A DNA stretch of 64,000 bases from Hydrangea macrophylla (taxonomy: Eukaryota > Streptophyta > Magnoliopsida > Cornales > Hydrangeaceae). Shown here piece after piece: positions 33,966 through 47,979 of the stretch (positions are counted from its first letter, which is position 1; each line of letters opens with the position of its first letter). The stretch is from positions 35,714,595 to 35,778,594 of the forward strand of contig CM066989.1 in NCBI GenBank assembly GCA_033977485.1, written 5' to 3'. The position numbers and the translations under genes were made by a program. The notes under the pieces were generated by a model. The model made no database searches. It was not told the DNA's origin and saw nothing but the letters and a program-made list of their open reading frames with translations.

Positions 33966-35303
33966 GATCTCATAATTGAAATTACTTTTGGGGTCAAAAT
34001 GCGATTTTTATAAAATTTGGCAATACCTGTGTTGAATTTCAAATCTGCATTTCCAAAACGGTGAAAATAAATTCTTTTAACTCAAACTGAATTTTTATAA
34101 AACCGAAAAATTGTTTCTTTCAATAAAATGAATTTTCTGTATTTTGTGATGAACACCGTGTCACGAAAATACCAGTTTAAGTTTAAAACTGTCTGCGTGG
34201 TTCTAAACTTCCACAGATTTTGGAAGTGACTGATTGGACAATTGCTTTATATACAATTAATGTTGCTAATGATTTTCCTTAGGCCTTGTTTGGCAATGTT
34301 TGTAGTATGTGTGTTTTTCTAATGCCATAAGCTTAAATTCCCAAACACACCTTGACCCTTATCGATCTACACTACCCTTTCAATATCAGTGTATGTTTAC
34401 ATCATCCTCCATATTCCTTATAAACTACCAATTAATTAGAAGTTAGTGGTTAATTATTGGATTGTTAGGCAATTGTCTCCAAGTGGAGACTTGGTTATTT
34501 ATACACTAATTAGTGGAGCTATTTTTGCATCAGTGTATGTTTACATCATCTTGCACATTCCTTATAAACTACCAATTGATTAGAAAGTTAGTGGTTAATG
34601 ATTAGATTGTTAGGCCATTGTCTCCAAGTGGAGACTTGGTTATTTATACACTAATTAGTGGAGCTATATGTGCATCAGTGTATGTTTACATCATCTTGCA
34701 TATTCTACTAATCCACCAATTAATTAAAAGTTAGTGGTTAATGAGTGGATTGTTAGGCCATTGTCTCCAAGTGGAAGCTTAATTATTTAAACACTCACCT
34801 ACTCTCTCAAACACACACATTCTGTACTTCTAGCATAGAGAGCTTGAGAGAGTCACATAGAGAGATAAGAGAGTGCAGAGAGTTCATAATTTCAGAATTT
34901 GAAGAGCTCAATCCTCCATAGCCAAAGCTTGAAACTGGAAATTCGTAATTCTTGTTCTTGTATTTCTTTCTCAGCAACTTCTTCAATCTATATCACAGTG
35001 AGTATTCTAAACTCACTTGGAATGTAATCTCATATTTATTTACTGTTAGTTTAGTCTAATTTGAAGAACACCATTGTTAATTTTCGTATGAAAGCTTGAA
35101 GCTCAAAAATGGTAATTTTTCAAACTTAACCAAAATCAATTCTGTGAATTGGGAATGAAAGATCTTAGTCCCAATAAGTTGTGGTTCGAATACTACGACT
35201 TAATTCATCCCTATCGCGACCTACCGTTGACTTAAAGTTTTGTCACGTCTCGGTTTTACATGAAATCCGAGAGCTACGATTTACATTTTTCAGCACTGAC
35301 AAC
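33966..35303 (+). mobile_element. Family-1 gypsy LTR fragment L6
   Basis: Internal LTR piece starting GATCTCATAATTGAAATTAC and ending in TTTTTCAGCACTGAC. It lacks about 130 bp on the left and the whole right half, and carries three 144-bp units. It is fused at 35303/35304 to the RNase H of element D with only a TA overlap. Confidence 0.85.
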
Positions 35304-35305
35304 TA

Positions 35306-37180
35306 GGGTGTGTACTTATGCAAGATGGTAGAGTTATCGCATATGGATCCAGGCAGCTAAAGCCAAATGAGTTGAACTATCCCATTCATGATTTGGAATT
35401 GGCGACAGTAGTGTTCGCACTCAAGATTTAGAGACACTATCTCTACGGCGAGAAGTTTGATTTATTCTCCGATCACAAGAGCCTAAAATACTTGTTCACA
35501 CAGAAAGAGTTGAACATGAGGCAACGTAGATGGATGGAGTTGATCAAAGATTACGACTTCACGTTGGAATACCACCCTGGTAAAGCTAATGTGGTCGCTG
35601 ATGCTTTGAGTCGGCAGACTCGGGAGACAATCGCCTCCTTAATGGTTAGAGAATGGCGAGCATTGGAGACGTTGGCGGAGTTCGATGTACAGAGTGCCGA
35701 AAGAGGAGAAGGACAACTTTTTGGATGTCTTATCCTACAGCCTGTTCTTGTCGACCGCGTTATTGAAGCTCAGAAAAAAGATGAGAAGTTTAGGACGTGG
35801 TTCGTAAAGATGTCAGAAAAAGACCTGACAGAATGGAAAGTGGGAATCGATGGAGGGTATCGTTGCAGGAATAGATTACGTGTGCCAGATGTTGGAGAAC
35901 TTAGGAAGGATATTCTAGAAGAAGCACATAAATCAAGGTGTACAGTTCACCCGGGAGGAACTAAGATGTACAAGGATTTTAAGAAAAATTTTTGGTGGGA
36001 AGGCATGAAGAAGGATGTGGCCGAGTTTGTATCCAAGTGTTTGACGTGTCAGCAAGTCAAGGCCGAACATCAGAGACCGTCAGGATTGTTGCAACCTCTA
36101 CCTATTCCTGGTTGGAAATGGGAGCACATTACGATGGATTTTGTTGTAGGATTGCCTCGATCACAGCAGAATCATGACGCTATTTGGGTAATTGTGGATC
36201 GATTGACAAAGTCGGCTCATTTTATCGCTTACAGTATGACATACCCGGTGGAAAAGATGAGCCGGATGTACATACAACAAGTGGTGCGACTTCACGGTGC
36301 ACCTGTGACGATTGTGTCAGACCGTGACGCGCGTTTTACTTCTGGATTTTGGAAAAGTCTGCAAGAAGCTATGGGAACTTCGCTCAAGATGAGTACTGCT
36401 TTTCACCCTCAGACAGATGGACAAACCGAGCGTGTTAATCAGATAATGGAGGATATGCTTAGGGCTTCTATTATCGATTTTGAAGAATCTTGGGAGACAC
36501 ACTTGTCGTTGGTTGAATTTGCTTATAACAATAGTTATCACACGAGTATCGGTATGGCTCCGTTCGAAGCACTGTACGGACGACCATGTCGTTCTCCGTT
36601 GTGTTGGGCAGAGGTTGGTGACACGGAGTTGTTGGGACCGGATTTGGTTAAAGAAACCAACGAGAAGATTTCCTTGGTCAAGGAAAGAATGAGAACCGCT
36701 CAGAGCAGGTATAAGAGTTATGCTGATCAACGCCAAAAAGATCTGGAGTTTAGTGTTGGAGATCACGTACTCCTTAAGGTTTCACCGACCCGAGGAGTGG
36801 TACGTTTTGGTCTCAAAAGAGGGAAACTAACTCCGAGATTCATCGGACCATTCGAGATTTTGGAACGTGTCGGGAAAGTGGCCTATCAACTGGCGCTACC
36901 ACCAAAGATGTCTGGGGTTCACAATGTATTCCATGTGAGTATGCTAAGAAAGTACATACGAGACCCCTCGCACGTGGTTAATTATGACGATATTGAGATG
37001 AGTCATAACGTTTCTTACAAGGAGAGACCTGTGAAGATTCTAGATCAGAGGATCAAGAAGCTGAGAAATAAGGAAATTCCGTTGGTGAAGGTTCAGTGGA
37101 ATCACCGTGACGAGAATGAATCCTCGTGGGAAGTTGAAGCTGATATGAGAAAGAAGTACCCGGAGTTGTTTCATGACTAG
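35306..37180 (+). pseudogene. Gypsy element D pol remnant: RNase H, integrase, chromodomain
   Basis: The frame begins inside RNase H ([18 protein letters not shown]) and is broken once, Trp to TAG at 35429-35431 ([11 protein letters not shown]). After that it is open for about 580 codons to the stop at 37180. It shows the HHCC zinc finger, the complete integrase triad ([35 protein letters not shown]), the [20 protein letters not shown] module and the terminal chromodomain-like [20 protein letters not shown]...[17 protein letters not shown]. This is the best-preserved integrase C-terminus in the window. RT, PR and gag are absent, so it is non-autonomous. Confidence 0.93.
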
Positions 37181-37212
37181 TTAGTCTTGATTTCGGGGAT
37201 GAAATCCTGTTT

Positions 37213-37225
37213 AAGGGAGGAAGAG
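37213..37225 (+). promoter_or_regulatory. Polypurine tract of element D
   Basis: AAGGGAGGAAGAG directly precedes TGTAATAACCC at 37226. Confidence 0.85.
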
Positions 37226-40081
37226 TGTAATAACCCGCATTTTCTTGCATTGTCATATTTAAAATTAAATATACATTGTCTGCCTTTATTTTAAATTTCA
37301 ATTCTTATGTGTAAAATTTATTTCTTGACTGATCTCATAATTGAAATTACTTTTGGGGTTAAAATGCGATTTTCATAAAATCTGGCAATACCTGTGTTAA
37401 ATTTCAAATCTGCATTTCCAAAACGGTGAAAATAAATTCTTTTAACTCAAACTGAATTTTTATAAAACCAAAAAATTGTTTCTTTCAATAAAATGAATTT
37501 TCTGTATTTTTGTGATGAACACCGTGTCATGAAAATACCAGTTTAAGTTTAAAAACTGTCCGCGTGGTGCTAAACTTCCATAGATTTTGGAAGTGACTGA
37601 TTGGACAATTACTTTATATACAATTAATGTTGCTAATGATTTTCCTTAGGCCTTGTTTGGCAATGCTTGTAGTATGTGTGTTTTCCTAATGCCATAAGCT
37701 TAAATTCCCAAACACACCTTGACCCTTATCGATCTACACTACCCTTTCAATATCAGTGTATGTTTACATCATCCTCCATATTCCTTATAAACTACCAATT
37801 AATTAGAAGTTAGTGGTTAATTATTGGATTGTTAGGCCATTGTCTCCAATTGGAGACTTGGTTATTTATACACTAATTAGTGGAGCTATATGTGCATCAG
37901 TGTATGTTTACATCATCTTGCACATTCCTTATAAACTACCAATTGATTAGAAAGTTAGTGGTTAATGGTTAGATTGTTAGGCCATTGTCTCCAAGTGGAG
38001 ACTTGGTTATTTATACACTAATTAGTGGAGCTATATGTGCATCAGTGTATGTTTACATCATCTTGCATATTCTACTAATCCACCAATTAATTAAAAGTTA
38101 GTGGTTAATGAGTGGATTGTTAGGCCATTGTCTCCAAGTGGAAGCTTAATTATTTAAACACTCACCTACTCTCTCAAACACACACATTCTGCACTTCTAG
38201 CATAGAGAGCTTGAGAGAGTCACACAGAGAGTGCAGAGAGTGCAGAGAGTTCATAATTTCAGAATTTGAAGAGCTCAATCCTCCATAGCCAAAGCTTGAA
38301 ATTGGAAATTCGTAATTCTTGTTCTTGTATTTCTTTCTCAGCAACTTCTTCAATCTATATCACAGTGAGTATTCTAAACTCACTTGGAATGTAATCTCAT
38401 ATTTATTTACTGTTAGTTTAGTCTAATTTGAAGAACACCATTGTTAATTTTCGTATGAAAGCTTGAAGCTCAAAAATGGTAATTTTTCAAACTCAACCAA
38501 AATCAATTCTGTGAATTGGGAATGAAAGATCTTAGTCCCAATTAGTTGTGGTTCGAATACTACGGCTTAATTCATCCGTATCGCAACGTACCGTTGATTT
38601 AAAGTTTTGTCACCTCTCGGTTTTACGTGAAATCCGAGAGCTACGATTGACATTTTTCAGCACTGACGACTTTTAGTAAAACGACCATAACTTCCTCTAG
38701 GAAACTCGAAAACGCGCACGGTTTGAAGCGTTGGAATCTAGACTCAAAGACCTTTTTGTTGATATGTAATTCATGTATACAAATTATAACTCATTTTTTA
38801 GGGCATTACTTCAAAGTAGACCCACTTGTGTTCTAATAGTGATAAAAGCATGTTAAAGCATTCTTTGATGAATTCACCGGTTGTTTAATATAAGATTTGA
38901 TTTCTTCTCGTACATCCATGGTTATCATTCCCAGTACTTTATATTTTTCTATTAAGTCACATATCATTCATGTGGAGTCAGTTGTACATGCATGGTGAGT
39001 GTTGGTCAATATGGAAAAGAGTAATGGACAGTGTGGTATAGTGAGTGCGGTTGAGATTGTGTTGTGGACACTCCCTGGTAAGTGAGTACCAAAGTGTGTT
39101 GTGATTGAGATTGCGGCGAGGGTGTCTTTGAAATGCGACGGTGGCAAAATTAGACACTCCCTGACGACCATGGTAGCGTCAAAGTGTGTGAAGCCGAACT
39201 TGGACATTCCCTGGCACCCATGGTAGTGCTAAAGTGTGGCCTACGGACACTCCTTGATACCCGAGTCTGGATACTGCGTGAGGTTGCTCCGGTATTTGCA
39301 TGGCGGTGTAGGTATTCAAAGTGTGAGGCAATGGACACTCCCTGGTACCCCGGACCAAAGTGTGAGGCAAACTGGACATTCCCTGGCACCCCTGTGCTAA
39401 AGTGTGGCTATCGGAGTATTTCGAAGATACTGGTGTGTGATAGTGGATTGTTGGGTTTTGTCGAGAGAAAAGAGTCGGTAAGATGAGTTTGGTGCATTGT
39501 TTTCATACACGGTCACATATATGTGAATTATAGCTTTCAAATGATATTGTTGTTGTTTTCTAAAATGAACTCTTTACTTTAATGTAAACTCATTGAATTA
39601 AATGGGAATTTGAAAATGGTAAATGAGTATGTTTTACATTCAAAGTTATGTTTTTAATACTCACCAGCTTCTTGAAGCTGACGGCGTTGATGCGTGCTGG
39701 ACATTCGTGTTCAGGCTTTTCAGGTTACAATCAGGAAGAACCTTATGACTACGCTAATTGAGAACAACTGCTGGAAAGAGAATTTACTTTTATATGCTTT
39801 AAGTTTATGTGCTTTAAGTTATGAATTAGTTTTGTAATAAGGATGACTGTAATAGATGACAAGTTATTATTTGTTTCAAGGCAGCCTGTGCCTTTAGATG
39901 ACCCGTGCTGTAGTATTTATTAAGTTAGAAAAAATTTACAAGCCTTGATTTCTCTACTCTGATTAATGGCTTTATGTTGTTCGACGCTTGGGACGGAATT
40001 GATCCTTCAAACTGTCGCGACCTACGGGTCCATAAAGGAAATTAAACACTTTCCATATTTATGCTACGTCGGGGCATGATA
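37226..40081 (+). mobile_element. Family-1 gypsy LTR L7 (2856 bp)
   Basis: The most complete family-1 LTR here, starting TGTAATAACCCGCATTTTC and ending GGGGCATGATA, a decayed form of GGGGCGTGACA (C-to-T and G-to-A changes). Three 144-bp units, the hairpin array (about 38985-39430) and the terminal exon are present. It is followed by GGATTTAG, the LTR-to-PBS spacer, so it was also a 5' LTR of a further internal region that is now gone. Confidence 0.93.
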
Positions 40082-40112
40082 GGATTTAGTGTAATAACCC
40101 GCATTTTCTTGC
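40082..40112 (+). other. PBS spacer fused to a 23-bp LTR start
   Basis: GGATTTAG is followed not by TGGTATCAGAGC but by the first 23 bases of an LTR (TGTAATAACCCGC...TTGC). The join uses the AGTG shared by both sequences. Family-2 LTR sequence starts at 40113. Confidence 0.75.
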
Positions 40113-43100
40113 TGGAATACTTAGATTCATTATTTGAGCTCCTAAGGAAGTGACCCTTCAAGGGCATCTAGGAGAGGGTCTTCTCCTTCTATTGCTATCT
40201 CTTGTTCTTCATTTGGTTCAGCGTAAAGCATATCATTGTCATCTGAAAAGGGTTTTTAAAACATTTGGATAGTGTGAGCAGAAGGCTCAGTGAATGAACA
40301 TAAACCTGGATAATAATCATAAAGAGGATTTGTATAGAAGAGATAACAATATTAATAATGATGAATACGAAATATTATAACAGATTCAAAGAATATTTAT
40401 ACGAAAGGCATCTTTTCATGAATGTCAAATTACCAACCACCCACTCACACACACGTTCCTTTTATTACATGGCACAGTGATCAAAGGCAACCCTGCTAGT
40501 CGGGTTCATGGGTCCAAAAGGACCAGCCACTTGGGCTTCATTACATGGGCCCAATAGGACCAACCACTTAGGGCTATACTTTATAGTTTGTTGTAGTGGT
40601 AATTGACATTGGGAACAATGAATGAATTGCACAATGGCATAACAAATATTAACATAATCCCTTTTTTCAGTGGAACCAAACGATAATGTTCCAAAAATGA
40701 ATTATAATAATTATATAATATTATTAATAACTGAAGGTAGAATCAGATCCACTCGTGAGGAGTAGAATCAGCAAAAAGGATATGAACACTCACATATGGA
40801 GTTGAACTGAATACCGAGTATGAACACTCACATATAGAGTTGAGTTAAATACAGGATACGAACACTCACCTTGGTGACTTAGGAATTGACGATGAAACAG
40901 TTCCTACATCAATACAGGTAAAAAAAACTAGACATTTAATCATAGGTTGCAAGCATAAGGGTAAAACTGTAATTAAGGCTTCTCTATGTCTTCACTATAA
41001 CATTCCTTATACTACACCGAGTTTAACATCACTAACTGGACTCCATTTGGATTCCGTAGTAGTTCCTAAATCATAATTTCTTACATAAATGTGGGTCCTA
41101 CAAGTAAGCTGCATTTGAAAACGGTGTCAGATTGTCTCCAAACTCTTAAATATAATACTAGATATAATTCCGAGACTATAGGAATTAACGGCGTATTTTC
41201 CCGAGTTATCGATTATTTACTACAGATTTTGGAAGTTAAAATACTATTTTTTTTTTTTAAAATAGTAACTATTGAGCCGTAAAGCTCATATATAATCTCC
41301 ACAAGGGTGAGAATTTATTCGTTAAACGATTCTTTATAAAATCATAATATTAATAGCGTATTACTTTTCTTTTACCAATTTTATTACCCAAAGGATATAA
41401 ATAAATTAGTAGTTATTCGTACTTAGTACCCCAACATTTCTAATTGTAATATCTATTATATCCTAATGATACAGAATAATACTGAAATATAAGGGTTTTT
41501 ATTTATATAATTTAAAATCTAACAAGGCCTAACTTATTTATTAACACTATTTTTAAAATAGTCATAACAGGACCGTAATTCCATTTTCATATCCAAATAC
41601 CATAATTTAAGTGTGGGACTATTTTTAATGGTCATAAAATGCTTATAGAACATTTTTTTTTGTATTTTTCCCATAGTTTAAGAAATATAATAGCTATGAT
41701 AAAATAATCAAACCTTTATTTAAATCAATTGATAAGTAGTAAGATTTATTATTCTATGGTTTTATAATTAACAAATTTATAAAACAGTATATATTATCAT
41801 AATATCATTATAGAATATATAAATGATTTATAATGAGTTTACAAAATCCCAGAATGACCAAAAATACCCTTTTTAAAAGTTTAGGGGTCATTCTATAAAT
41901 ATACCAAAATATAAGAATTATCATAAACTGAAAAATTAATACTTCAGATGGAAATAAACATAATTAGAAGTACTAAGCTTGAAACCGTGATCAAATCCGA
42001 TAACGGTAGACCTTTATATATTCGTTTACAGTTTTCAGGGGTGTAAATGAAATTTTCGGAAATAAACTGGGCAGAATGCCCTGTTTGGGCAGATTGTAAT
42101 TCCAAACTTCTAATGGCCATAGCTCACTCATTTCTTAACCTTTTTAAGTGAAATCAGTGTCTATCTCGAGTGAAATTTCGTGGAGAATCCAAATCTAAAG
42201 TTGGTTTTAGCAAATTCGAATCACAGAATGTGAAATGACCAATTTACCCTTTAAGACGAATCCTCAATAAAACCCAAACGGTACAAACAAATCAAAAACT
42301 GTTTTAAGAGGTATTTCCTGGGCATTAAAAGAGTCTACCTCTAAAATTTCGGAATTTAATGTGGTCGGAGTAAAGAGATATAAAAATTTTACCATTTTGA
42401 TCAAATCTAGCTATGTTCTTAATTCTAGATTAATAATTAATTTAACTCTTCCTAAATTAAGCTAATAGAATCTAATTATTACTGAAAATATTGTAAATGT
42501 GAGTGTTTATAAACTATATAAATATAGAGAAGAAAAGAACTTACCTTGATTTGATGATAGAAAAATACAAGAATTTTCACTCTTTTACTTCCTAGCTCTC
42601 TCTCCAAACATAATCTTATGAAGTGGTGAGGAATTTGTGGTGTGAAAAATAACTCATGGATGTGTGTTTATATAGCAAAAAAAAGATGTAGTGCTTCATT
42701 AATTTAATTAGGTAAGGTTTTAATTTATTACATTGATACTCCTACTTTATTTTCTTTTTCATTTAATTCATTATTTATTAGTAAGATGTGATCTATTATG
42801 TGCCACTATCTTTTCTTTTTCTTTTAAAATCTTATTTATTTTTCTTTTAAATTAAGTAGAGTTTTAGTTTATTAAAAAGATATGATTTATCATGTGCCAC
42901 TTTCTTTTCTTTTTCTTTTAAAATCTTATTTGTTTTTCTTTAAAATTAAGTATGATTTATTCTATTGATGAAAATATGATCTATCATGTGCCACCTTCTT
43001 TTCTTTTTTGAAAGTGGTTGGTGCATGAATTGAAAACCATGTGAATGAAAATGATATGGCCAAATGTTTGTTTCCTGCAAGGATTTTGACATGTGTCAAT

Positions 43101-43136
43101 TTCAGGTATTTTTTTACACTGCAAAACATAAAATCA
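40113..43136 (-). mobile_element. Family-2 LTR, inverted copy, right end missing
   Basis: Reverse complement of the family-2 LTR seen at 58903-62096, with high identity throughout. It retains the left end (TGATTTTATGTTTTGCAG at 43136) but lacks about 215 bp of the right terminus. It has a TATA box (TATATAAA, minus strand, 42667-42674), a donor-like AAG|GTAAGT near 42544 and the acidic terminal exon near 40130-40225. No coding domain of gag or pol is present. Confidence 0.8.
42667..42674 (-). promoter_or_regulatory. TATA box of family-2 LTR (inverted copy)
   Basis: The minus strand reads TATATAAA in GCTATATAAACACACATCC, identical to the other copy at 59333. Confidence 0.6.
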
Positions 43137-43138
43137 GG

Positions 43139-45028
43139 TAATGTTGCTAATGATTTTCCTTAGCCCTTGTTTGGCAATGCATGTAGTATGTGTATTTTCC
43201 TAATGCCATAAGCTTAAATTCCCAAACACACCTTGACCATTATCGATCTACACTACCCTTTCAATATCAGTGTATGTTTACATCATCCTCCATATTCCTT
43301 ATAAACTACCAATTAATTAGAAGTTAGTGGTTAGTGATTGGATTGTTAGGCCATTGTCTCCAAGTGGAGACTTGGTTATTTATACACTAATTAGTGGAGC
43401 TATATGTGCATCAGTGTATGTTTACATCATCTTGCATATTCCTTATAAACTACCAATTGATTAGAAAGTTAGTGGTTAATGATTAGATTGTTAGGCCATT
43501 GTCTCCAAGTGGAGACTTGGTTATTTATACACTAATTAGTGGAGCTATATGTGCATCAGTGTATGTTTACATCATCTTGCATATTCTACTAATCCACCAA
43601 TTAATTAAAAGTTAGTGGTTAATGAGTGGATTGTTAGGCCATTGTCTCCAAGTGGAAGCTTAATTATTTAAACACACACATTCTGCACTTCTAGCATAGA
43701 GAGCTTGAGAGAGTCACACAGAGAGATAAGAGAGTGCAGAGAGTTCATAATTTCAGAATTTGAAGAGCTCAATCCTCCATAGCCAAAGCTTGAAATTGGA
43801 AATTCGTAATTCTTGTTCTTGTATTTCTTTCTCAACAACTTCTTCAATCTATATCACAGTGAGTATTCTAAACTCACTTGGAATGTAATCTCATATTTAT
43901 TTACTGTTAGTTTAGTCTAATTTGAAAAACACCATTGTTAATTTTCGTATGAAAGCTTGAAGCTCAAAAATGGTAATTTTTCAAACTTAACCAAAATCAA
44001 TTCTGTGAATTGGGAATGAAAGATCTTCGTCCCAATAAGTTGTGGTTCGAATACTACGGCTTAATTCATCCGTATCGCGACCTACCGTTGACTTAAAGTT
44101 TTGTCACCTCTCGGTTTTACGTGAAATCCGAGAGCTACGATTTACATTTTTCAGCACTGACGACTTTTAGTAAAACGGTCATAACTTCCTCTAGGAAACT
44201 CGAAAACGCGCACGATTTGAAGCATTGGAAACTAGACTCAAAGACCTTTCTGCTGATATGTAATTCATGTATATAAATTATAACTCATTTTTTAGGGCAT
44301 TACTTCAAAGTAGACCCACTTATGTTCTAATAGCGATAAAAGCATGTTAAAGCATTCTTTGATGAATTCACCGGTTGTTTAATATAAGATTTGATTTCTT
44401 CTCGTACATCCATGGTTATCATTTCCAGTACTTTATATTTCTGTATAAAGTCACATATCATTCATGTGGAGTCAGTTGTACATGCATGGTGAGTGTTGGT
44501 CAGTATGGAAAAGAGTAATGGACAGTGTGGTATAGTGAGTGCGGTTGAGATTGTGTTGTGGACACTCCCTGGTAAGTGAGTACCAAAGTGTGTTGTGATT
44601 GAGATTGCGGCGAGGGTGTCTTTGAAATGCGACGGTGGCAAAATTGGACACTCCCTGACGACCATGGTAGCGTCAAAGTGTGTGAAGCCGAACTTGGACA
44701 TTCCCTGACACCCATGGTAGTGCTAAAGTGTGGCCTACGGACACTCCCTGATACCCGAGTCTGGATACTGCGTGAGGGTTCCTCCGGTATTTGCATGGCG
44801 GATTAGGTATTAAAGTGTGAGGCATTGGACACTCCCTGGTACCCCGGACCAAAGTGTGAGGCAAACTGGACATTCCCTGTCACCCCTGTGCTAAAGTGTG
44901 GCTATCGGAGCATTTCAAAGATACTGGTGTGTGATAATGGATTGTTGGGTTTTGTCGAGAGAAAAGAGTCGGTAAGATGAGTTTGGTGCATTGTTTTCAT
45001 ACACGGTCACATATATGTGAATTATAGC
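43139..45028 (+). mobile_element. Family-1 gypsy LTR fragment L8
   Basis: Starts TAATGTTGCTAATGATTTTCC, about 400 bp into the LTR, has three 144-bp units and the hairpin array (about 44480-44930), and ends in ATTATAGC where the inverted L9 begins. Confidence 0.87.
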
Positions 45029-47882
45029 TCACGCCCCGACGTAGCATAAATATGGAAAGCGTTTAATTTCCTTTATGGACCCGTAGGTCGCGACAGTTTG
45101 AAGGATCGATTCCGTCCCAAACGTCAAACAACATAAAACCATTAATCAGAGTAGAGCAATCAAGGCTTATAAAATTTTTCTAACTTATTACATCTTATGA
45201 TACGGGGTCAACTAAGGCACAGACCGCCTTGAAATAAGACAATAACTTAAAGTCTATTACAGTCATCCTTATTACAAAACTAATTCATAACTTAAAGCAC
45301 ATAAACTTAAAGCATATAAAAGTAAATTCTCTTTCCAGCAGTTGTTCTCAATTAGCGTAGTCATAAGGTTCTTCCTGATTGTAACCTGAAAAGCCTGAAC
45401 ACGAATGTCCAGGACGCATCAACGCCGTCAGCTTCAAGAAGCTGGTGAGTATTAAAAACATAACTTTGAATGTAAAACATACTCACTTACCATTTTCAAA
45501 TTCCCATTTAAATCCATGAGTTTACATTAGAGTAAAGAGTTCATTTTAGAAAACAACAACAATATCATTTGAAAGCTATAATTCACATATATGTGACCGT
45601 GTATGAAAACAATGCACCAAACTCATCTTACCGACTCTTTTCTCTCGACAAAACCCAACAATCCATTATCACACACCAGTATCTTTGAAATACTCCGATA
45701 GCCACACTTTAGCACAGGGGTGCCAGGGAATGTCCAGTTTGCCTCACACTTTGGTCCGGGGTACCAGGGAGTGTCCAATGCCTCACACTTTAATACCTAA
45801 TCCGTCATGCAAATACCGGAGGAACCCTCACGCAGTATCCAGACTCGGATATCAGGGAGTGTCCGTAGGCCACACTTTAGCACTACCATGGGTGCCAGGG
45901 AATGTCCAAGTTCGGCTTCACACACTTTGACGCTACCATGGTCGTCAGGGAGTGTCCAATTTTGCCACCGTCGCATTTCAAAGACACCCTCACCGCAATC
46001 TCAATCACAACACACTTTGGTACTCACTTACCAGGGAGTGTCCACAACACAATCTCAACCGCACTCACTATACCACACTGTCCATTACTCTTTTCCATAC
46101 TGACCAACACTCACCATGCATGTACAACTGACTCCACATGAATGATATGTGACTTAATACAAAAATATAAAGTACTGGGAATGATAACCATGGATGTACG
46201 AGAAGAAATCAAATCTTATATTAAACAACCGATGAATTCATCAAAGAATGCTTTAAGATGCTTTTATCGCTATTAGAACACAAGTGGGTCTACTTTGAAG
46301 TAATACCCTCATAAATGAGTTATAATTTGTATACATAAATTACATATCAACAGAAAGGTCTTTGAGTCTAGTTTCCAACGCTTCAAACCGTGCACGTTTT
46401 CGAGTTTCCTAGAGGAAGTTATGGCCGTTTTACTAAAAGTCGTCTGTGCTGAAAAATGTCAATCGTAGCTCTCGGATTTCACGTAAAACCGAGAGGTGAC
46501 AACACTTTAAATCAACGGTAGGTCGCGATACGGATGAATTAAGCCGTAGTATTCGAACCACAACTTATTGGGACTAAGATCTTTCATTCCCAATTCACAG
46601 AATTGATTTTGGTTAAGTTTGAAAAATTACCATTTTTGAGCTTCAAGTTTTCATACGAAAATTAACAATGGTGTTCTTCAAATTAGACTAAACTAACAGT
46701 AAATAAATATGAGATTACATTCCAAGTGAGTTTAGAATACTCACTGTGATATAGATTGAAGAAGTTGTTGAGAAAGAAATACAAGAACAAGAATTACGAA
46801 TTTCCAATTTCAAGCTTTGGCTATGGAGGATTGAGCTATTCAAATTCTGAAATTATGAACTCTCTGCACTCTCTTATCTCTCTGTGTGACTCTCTCAAGC
46901 TCTCTATCCTAGAAGTGCAGAATGCGTGTGTTTGAGAGAGTAGGTGAGTGTTTAAATAATTAAGCTTCCACTTGGAGACAATGGCCTAACAATCCACTCA
47001 TTAACCACTAACTTTTAATTAATTGGTGGATTAGTAGAATATGCAAGATGATGTAAACATACACTGATGCACATATAGCTCCACTAATTAGTGTATAAAT
47101 AACCAAGTCTCCACTTGGAGACAATGGCCTAACAATCTAATCATTAACCACTAACTTTCTAATCAATTGGTAGTTTATAAGGAATATGCAAGATGATGTA
47201 AACATACACTGATGCACATATAGCTCCACTAATTAGTGTATAAATAACCAAGTCTCCACTTGGAGACATTGGCCTAACAATCCAATCATTAACCACTAAC
47301 TTCTAATTAATTGGTAGTTTATAAGGAATATGGAGGATGATGTAAACATACACTGATATTGAAAGGGTAGTGTAGATCGATAATGGTCAAGGTGTGTTTG
47401 GGAATTTAAGCTTATGGCATTAGGAAAACACACATACTACAAGCATTGCCAAACAAGGCCTAAGGAAAATCATTAGCAACATTAATTGTATATAAAGCAA
47501 TTGTCCAATCAGTCACTTCCAAAATCTGTGGAAGTTTAGCACCACGCAGACAGTTTTAAACTTAAACTGGTATTTTCGTGACACGGTGTTCATCACAAAA
47601 ATACAGAAAATTCATTTTATTGAAAGAAACAATTTTCCGGTTTTATAAAAATTCAGTTTGAGTTAAAAGAATTTATTTTCACCGTTTTGGGAATACAGAT
47701 TTGAAATTCAACACAGGTATTGCCAAATTTTATAAAAATCGCATTTTGACCCCAAAAGTAATTTCAATTATGAGATCAGTTAAGAAATAAATTTTACACA
47801 TAAGAATTAAAATTTAAAATAAAGGCAGACAATGTATATTTAATTTTAAATATGACAATGCAAGAAAATGCGGGTTATTACA
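45029..47882 (-). mobile_element. Family-1 gypsy LTR L9 (inverted, about 2854 bp)
   Basis: Nearly complete LTR. The outer end lacks only the TG (starts TCACGCCCCGACG) and the inner end is GGGTTATTACA. Three 144-bp units, the hairpin array (about 45680-46135) and the terminal exon are present. It is followed by a PPT and a pol stub, so it is a 3' LTR of a minus-strand element. Confidence 0.92.
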
Positions 47883-47942
47883 CTCTTCCTCCCTTAAACA
47901 GGATTTCGTCCCCGAAATCAAGACTAACTAGTCATGAAACAA
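47883..47942 (-). pseudogene. PPT and last codons of a gypsy pol stub
   Basis: Contains the PPT (minus strand AAGGGAGGAAGAG, 47883-47895), the 3' untranslated bases and the final FHD-stop codons of the polyprotein. The rest is replaced by the CACTA element from 47943. It indicates that another internal region once lay between L9 and L10. Confidence 0.8.
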
Positions 47943-47943
47943 A

Positions 47944-47979
<36 letters not shown>

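Larger units (their letters stand above)
35304..37225 (+). mobile_element. Gypsy element D internal 3' part
   Basis: Holds the RNase H-integrase-chromodomain part and the PPT (37213-37225), followed by LTR L7. The upstream part is missing at the junction with L6. Confidence 0.9.
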
